Shown piece after piece: positions 5,637-7,432 of a stretch of 7,432 nucleotides of DNA. The number at the start of each line of letters is the position of its first letter. The first letter of the stretch is position 1. The DNA lies in contig JAHFIK010000001.1 in NCBI GenBank assembly GCA_023246415.1, positions 25,380 to 32,811 of the forward strand. Reading direction: 5' to 3'. The notes under the pieces are model-generated. The model made no database searches. It was not told where the DNA came from and saw nothing but the letters and a program-made list of their open reading frames with translations. This DNA is from Candidatus Uhrbacteria bacterium (lineage in GTDB: Bacteria; Patescibacteriota; Patescibacteriia; 2-12-FULL-60-25). Made by a program: the position numbers and the translations under genes.

Positions 5637-6584
5637 ATGACGGAAACATCAGCTCATTCTGCGCTGTATCGCAAACATATCCTTGGCGTCGATCAGTTTG
5701 ACCCCGAATTGCTCGCTGAAATTTTCCCGTTATCCGTGTCAATGCTTGAACGGGTGGATCGACATGATCCAACGTTACGCGACATTTTGGCCGGCTACCT
5801 GTTGATTGTCTTTTTCTACGAGGCATCAACGCGAACATCCTGTTCGCACGAGGCGGCCATGAAACGTCTCGGTGGCGAAGTCATTGTGCGCGAGAATATT
5901 CAGTTCTCTTCGGTTTCAAAAGGGGAAACGCTCGAGGATACCATTCGAACGTTTGCACAGTACGGAGATATCATCGCCCTTCGCCATTATGACGTTGGTT
6001 CTGTGGAGCGTGCCTCAAAGGTGTGCGATGTTCCGATTATTAATGCTGGTGATGGCACTGGCGAACATCCGACGCAGGCGCTCCTTGATGTGTTTACGAT
6101 CCGTTCGGAAATGAAAAACATCGAATCGCTCAAGGTGGTCTTTGTCGGTGACTTGAAGCACGGACGGACCGTTCATTCGCTGTCTCGACTCATCGCCTCG
6201 CGATACGGGACGCGTATTGGGTGTTACGCCCCGGAATCATTGCGGATGTCGAATGAACTTCGTGCGGAATTGGGTCGACAGACCATCGTCGAAGAGTATG
6301 AGACGTTTGAGCAAGCGATTGCGGAGGCAGATGTCCTCTATGTGACTCGGATTCAGCAGGAACGCATGCCACAGGTCGAATACGATCGGGTCAAAGGGAT
6401 GTATATTCTCACGCCCGAACTCATGCAACACGCAAAAGAACGCATGATCGTCATGCATCCGTTTCCGCGGAAAGGCGAGATCGATTCACGCGTGGATCTC
6501 GATCCGCGTGCAGCCTATTTCAGGCAAGCTAAAAATGGCCTGGCTGTTCGCATGGCCCTTCTTAAACTCGTTCTTGCGGGATAG
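5637..6584 (+). CDS. pyrB: Aspartate carbamoyltransferase, catalytic chain
   Basis: Catalyses carbamoyl phosphate + aspartate to N-carbamoylaspartate, the committed step of pyrimidine synthesis, in the cytosol; the family works as a trimer. The 315-aa length is typical. The carbamoyl-phosphate domain has EASTRTS (62-68), SSVSKGETLEDT (91-102; the Ser and Lys reach into the neighbouring subunit's active site), LRHYD (115-119) and NAGDGTGEHPTQALLD (136-151). The aspartate domain has VGDLKHGRTVHSL (170-182), YVTRIQQER (235-243) and MHPFPRKGEI (273-282). The residues matching E. coli S52-T55, S80, K84, R105, H134, Q137, R167, R229 and Q231 are all present, so activity is expected. The sequence looks closer to the animal CAD and E. 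coli enzymes than to the Bacillus type. One oddity is His71 where Phe is usual after STRTxxS. Start chosen at ATG 5637 for its Shine-Dalgarno site. No regulatory chain (pyrI) or other pyr gene is adjacent; a terminator follows, so it is probably transcribed alone. Confidence 0.96.
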   Translation: MTETSAHSALYRKHILGVDQFDPELLAEIFPLSVSMLERVDRHDPTLRDILAGYLLIVFFYEASTRTSCSHEAAMKRLGGEVIVRENIQFSSVSKGETLEDTIRTFAQYGDIIALRHYDVGSVERASKVCDVPIINAGDGTGEHPTQALLDVFTIRSEMKNIESLKVVFVGDLKHGRTVHSLSRLIASRYGTRIGCYAPESLRMSNELRAELGRQTIVEEYETFEQAIAEADVLYVTRIQQERMPQVEYDRVKGMYILTPELMQHAKERMIVMHPFPRKGEIDSRVDLDPRAAYFRQAKNGLAVRMALLKLVLAG

Positions 6585-6607
6585 CTCGCACTCACACGCA
6601 ACGTGAT

Positions 6608-6650
6608 CCCGTCTCAAGTCGCTTGATTTGAGACGGGTCTCTGCTTTTTT
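6608..6650 (+). terminator. Strong intrinsic terminator after pyrB
   Basis: A perfect 10-bp stem pairs CCCGTCTCAA (6608-6617) with TTGAGACGGG (6628-6637) around a 10-nt loop, followed 7 nt later by six Ts (6645-6650). Within the loop region TCAAG and CTTGA (6614-6618 and 6622-6626) offer a competing pairing. It ends pyrB transcription. Confidence 0.85.
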
Positions 6651-6655
6651 GAGAG

Positions 6656-6721
6656 GAATTTGGAATTTAGAATTTGGAATTTGGGTCTGGATCCAAATTC
6701 TAAATTCCAAATTCCAAATTC
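6656..6721. repeat. AT-rich snapback inverted repeat built from GAATTTGG units
   Basis: The 29-nt arms 6656-6684 and 6693-6721 are complementary with two mismatches, around an 8-nt centre (GTCTGGAT). Each arm is itself a run of four 7-nt units (AATTTGG or AATTTAG). The mismatches fall on the G/A variant positions, so the arms look like shuffled copies of the same unit order. Similar AATTTGGAATTT arrays are, from memory, common between genes in Patescibacteria genomes. The repeat reaches the likely -35 position of the cyclophilin promoter. Confidence 0.85.
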
Positions 6722-6731
6722 TGAATCTCTA

Positions 6732-6740
6732 TGCTACGCT
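6732..6740 (+). promoter_or_regulatory. Extended -10 of the cyclophilin gene
   Basis: TGC-TACGCT is nearly identical to the TGC-TACGTT of the MetK-like promoter. It ends 10 nt before the ATG at 6751, giving a predicted leader of only about 3-5 nt. The -35 position, 17 nt upstream, is TTCCAA (6712-6717), a poor match lying inside the AT-rich inverted repeat. Confidence 0.5.
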
Positions 6741-6750
6741 CTGAAACGCT

Positions 6751-7432
6751 ATGAAACGAACATTCCTTACCTCACTCGCCCTTGTGGCGATGTTGGGCGC
6801 TGGATGCGCCGCGGCACCATCAACACCGGTGTCACCCGCTCAGCCCGTCTCTCAATCACCAACAAATTCACAAGCGTCTGCCGATACGCCAACGCGGGAG
6901 CCAACGCCGACTCCAGCCACGCCGACGACGCCAACGCCATTACCAGCTATGAACGATACGCACGAAAAACTCGCATTCCCAGGAGTGCTTTCAAAAGATC
7001 AGACCGATGTCAGTGTGCTCTTGAAAACATCGAAGGGGGACATCACGTTGAAACTGCTCCCAGACGAAGGGCCGAACGCGGCTTCGAACTTCGTGTACCT
7101 CATTGGAAAGAAATTTTATGACGGACTCACGTTCCATCGTGTGGTTCCGACGTTCGTCATTCAGGGTGGAGATCCGCAGGGGACCGGAACCGGAGGGCCG
7201 GGCTACAAGTTCCAGGATGATCCGGTGCCATCCAGTTCATCGCAGGTGTATCTCGGAGAATTTCAGGGCCAGAAGACGACGTTTTACAAAGCGGGGACGC
7301 TCGCGATGGCAAATGCCGGTCCAAATACGAACGGCTCTCAGTTCTTCATCATGCTTGAAGATCAGCCGCTTCCACCAAGCTATTCCGTCTTTGGAAAAGT
7401 CACCAGTGGGATGGATGTCGTGAGTAAGATTG
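6751..7432 (+). CDS. Cyclophilin-type peptidyl-prolyl isomerase lipoprotein (3' end outside window)
   Basis: A secreted proline isomerase that helps proteins fold outside the cytoplasm. The first 227 residues are present; by comparison with cyclophilin A only a few tens of residues should be missing. Residues 1-18 are a signal peptide (KR, then a hydrophobic core) ending in the lipobox LGAGC, so Cys19 should be lipidated and hold the protein on the membrane. A Pro/Thr/Ser-rich, probably disordered tether spans about 20-66. The cyclophilin domain starts near 86: NFVYL (113-117), FHRVVPTFVIQGGD (128-141) and AMANAGPNTNGSQFFIM (185-201). Catalytic Arg130, Phe135, Gln138, Asn188, Gln197 and Phe199 match cyclophilin A R55, F60, Q63, N102, Q111 and F113. 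Met61 is Val136, the cyclosporin-contact Trp121 is Pro206 and His126 is Tyr211, as in some other bacterial members. No Shine-Dalgarno site precedes the ATG; an extended -10 ten bases upstream suggests a nearly leaderless mRNA. Two shifted frames over this region (6660-7121 and 7103-7423) are shadows. Confidence 0.93.
   Translation, partial: MKRTFLTSLALVAMLGAGCAAAPSTPVSPAQPVSQSPTNSQASADTPTREPTPTPATPTTPTPLPAMNDTHEKLAFPGVLSKDQTDVSVLLKTSKGDITLKLLPDEGPNAASNFVYLIGKKFYDGLTFHRVVPTFVIQGGDPQGTGTGGPGYKFQDDPVPSSSSQVYLGEFQGQKTTFYKAGTLAMANAGPNTNGSQFFIMLEDQPLPPSYSVFGKVTSGMDVVSKI

Noticed and set aside
6656..6721. CRISPR-like array from the repeated AATTTGG units
   Set aside because: The units are 7 nt with no spacers and form one large hairpin, so it is a snapback repeat.
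6660..7121. Open frame of 153 codons starting inside the AT-rich inverted repeat
   Set aside because: Its N-terminus is translated repeat and the rest overlaps, out of frame, a clear signal peptide and cyclophilin domain (6751 onward).

Overview
The window carries six genes, all on the + strand, each separated from the next by a short gap that holds at least one inverted repeat. Base composition is near balanced. The compact genes, mostly single-gene units, AT-rich 'GAATTTGG' snapback repeats and short or absent leaders fit a Patescibacteria/CPR-type bacterium (an Uhrbacteria- or Magasanikbacteria-like genome would be my guess). That placement is an impression from style, not a phylogenetic result.

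Layout. (1) 60-629: soluble 189-aa protein of unknown family, closed by a hairpin terminator (646-699). (2) 708-2006: 432-aa protein of unknown family whose start is uncertain (GTG 708 or ATG 765), closed by a strong intrinsic terminator (2041-2079). (3) 2201-4402: 733-aa UvrD/PcrA-type superfamily 1A DNA helicase with every helicase motif intact and a disordered tail. (4) 4528-5517: 329-aa protein of the S-adenosylmethionine synthetase fold. It is shorter than the usual enzyme of about 380 aa and appears to lack many catalytic residues. (5) 5637-6584: aspartate carbamoyltransferase catalytic chain (pyrB, 315 aa), with its active site intact and a strong intrinsic terminator (6608-6650). (6) 6751 to the window end: the first 227 residues of a secreted lipoprotein cyclophilin (peptidyl-prolyl isomerase), cut by the window edge.

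Regulation and repeats. Three genes (helicase, MetK-like, cyclophilin) have a 'TGCTAnnnT' extended -10-like element just upstream. For the helicase and cyclophilin it lies only 9-10 nt before an ATG that has no Shine-Dalgarno sequence, which suggests leaderless or nearly leaderless mRNAs. By contrast pyrB and the first gene have good Shine-Dalgarno sites. The gaps also hold a perfect 23-bp-arm palindrome (5519-5565), a 29-bp-arm AT-rich snapback repeat (6656-6721), and two related GC-rich inverted-repeat units flanking the helicase gene (2080-2152 and 4406-4470).

The genes do not form an obvious pathway. They cover DNA repair/replication, a methionine-cycle-like enzyme, pyrimidine synthesis and envelope protein folding, plus two unknowns. 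The best lead is the MetK-like protein; the repeat/promoter architecture comes second. I see no mobile element, CRISPR array, tRNA or rRNA.
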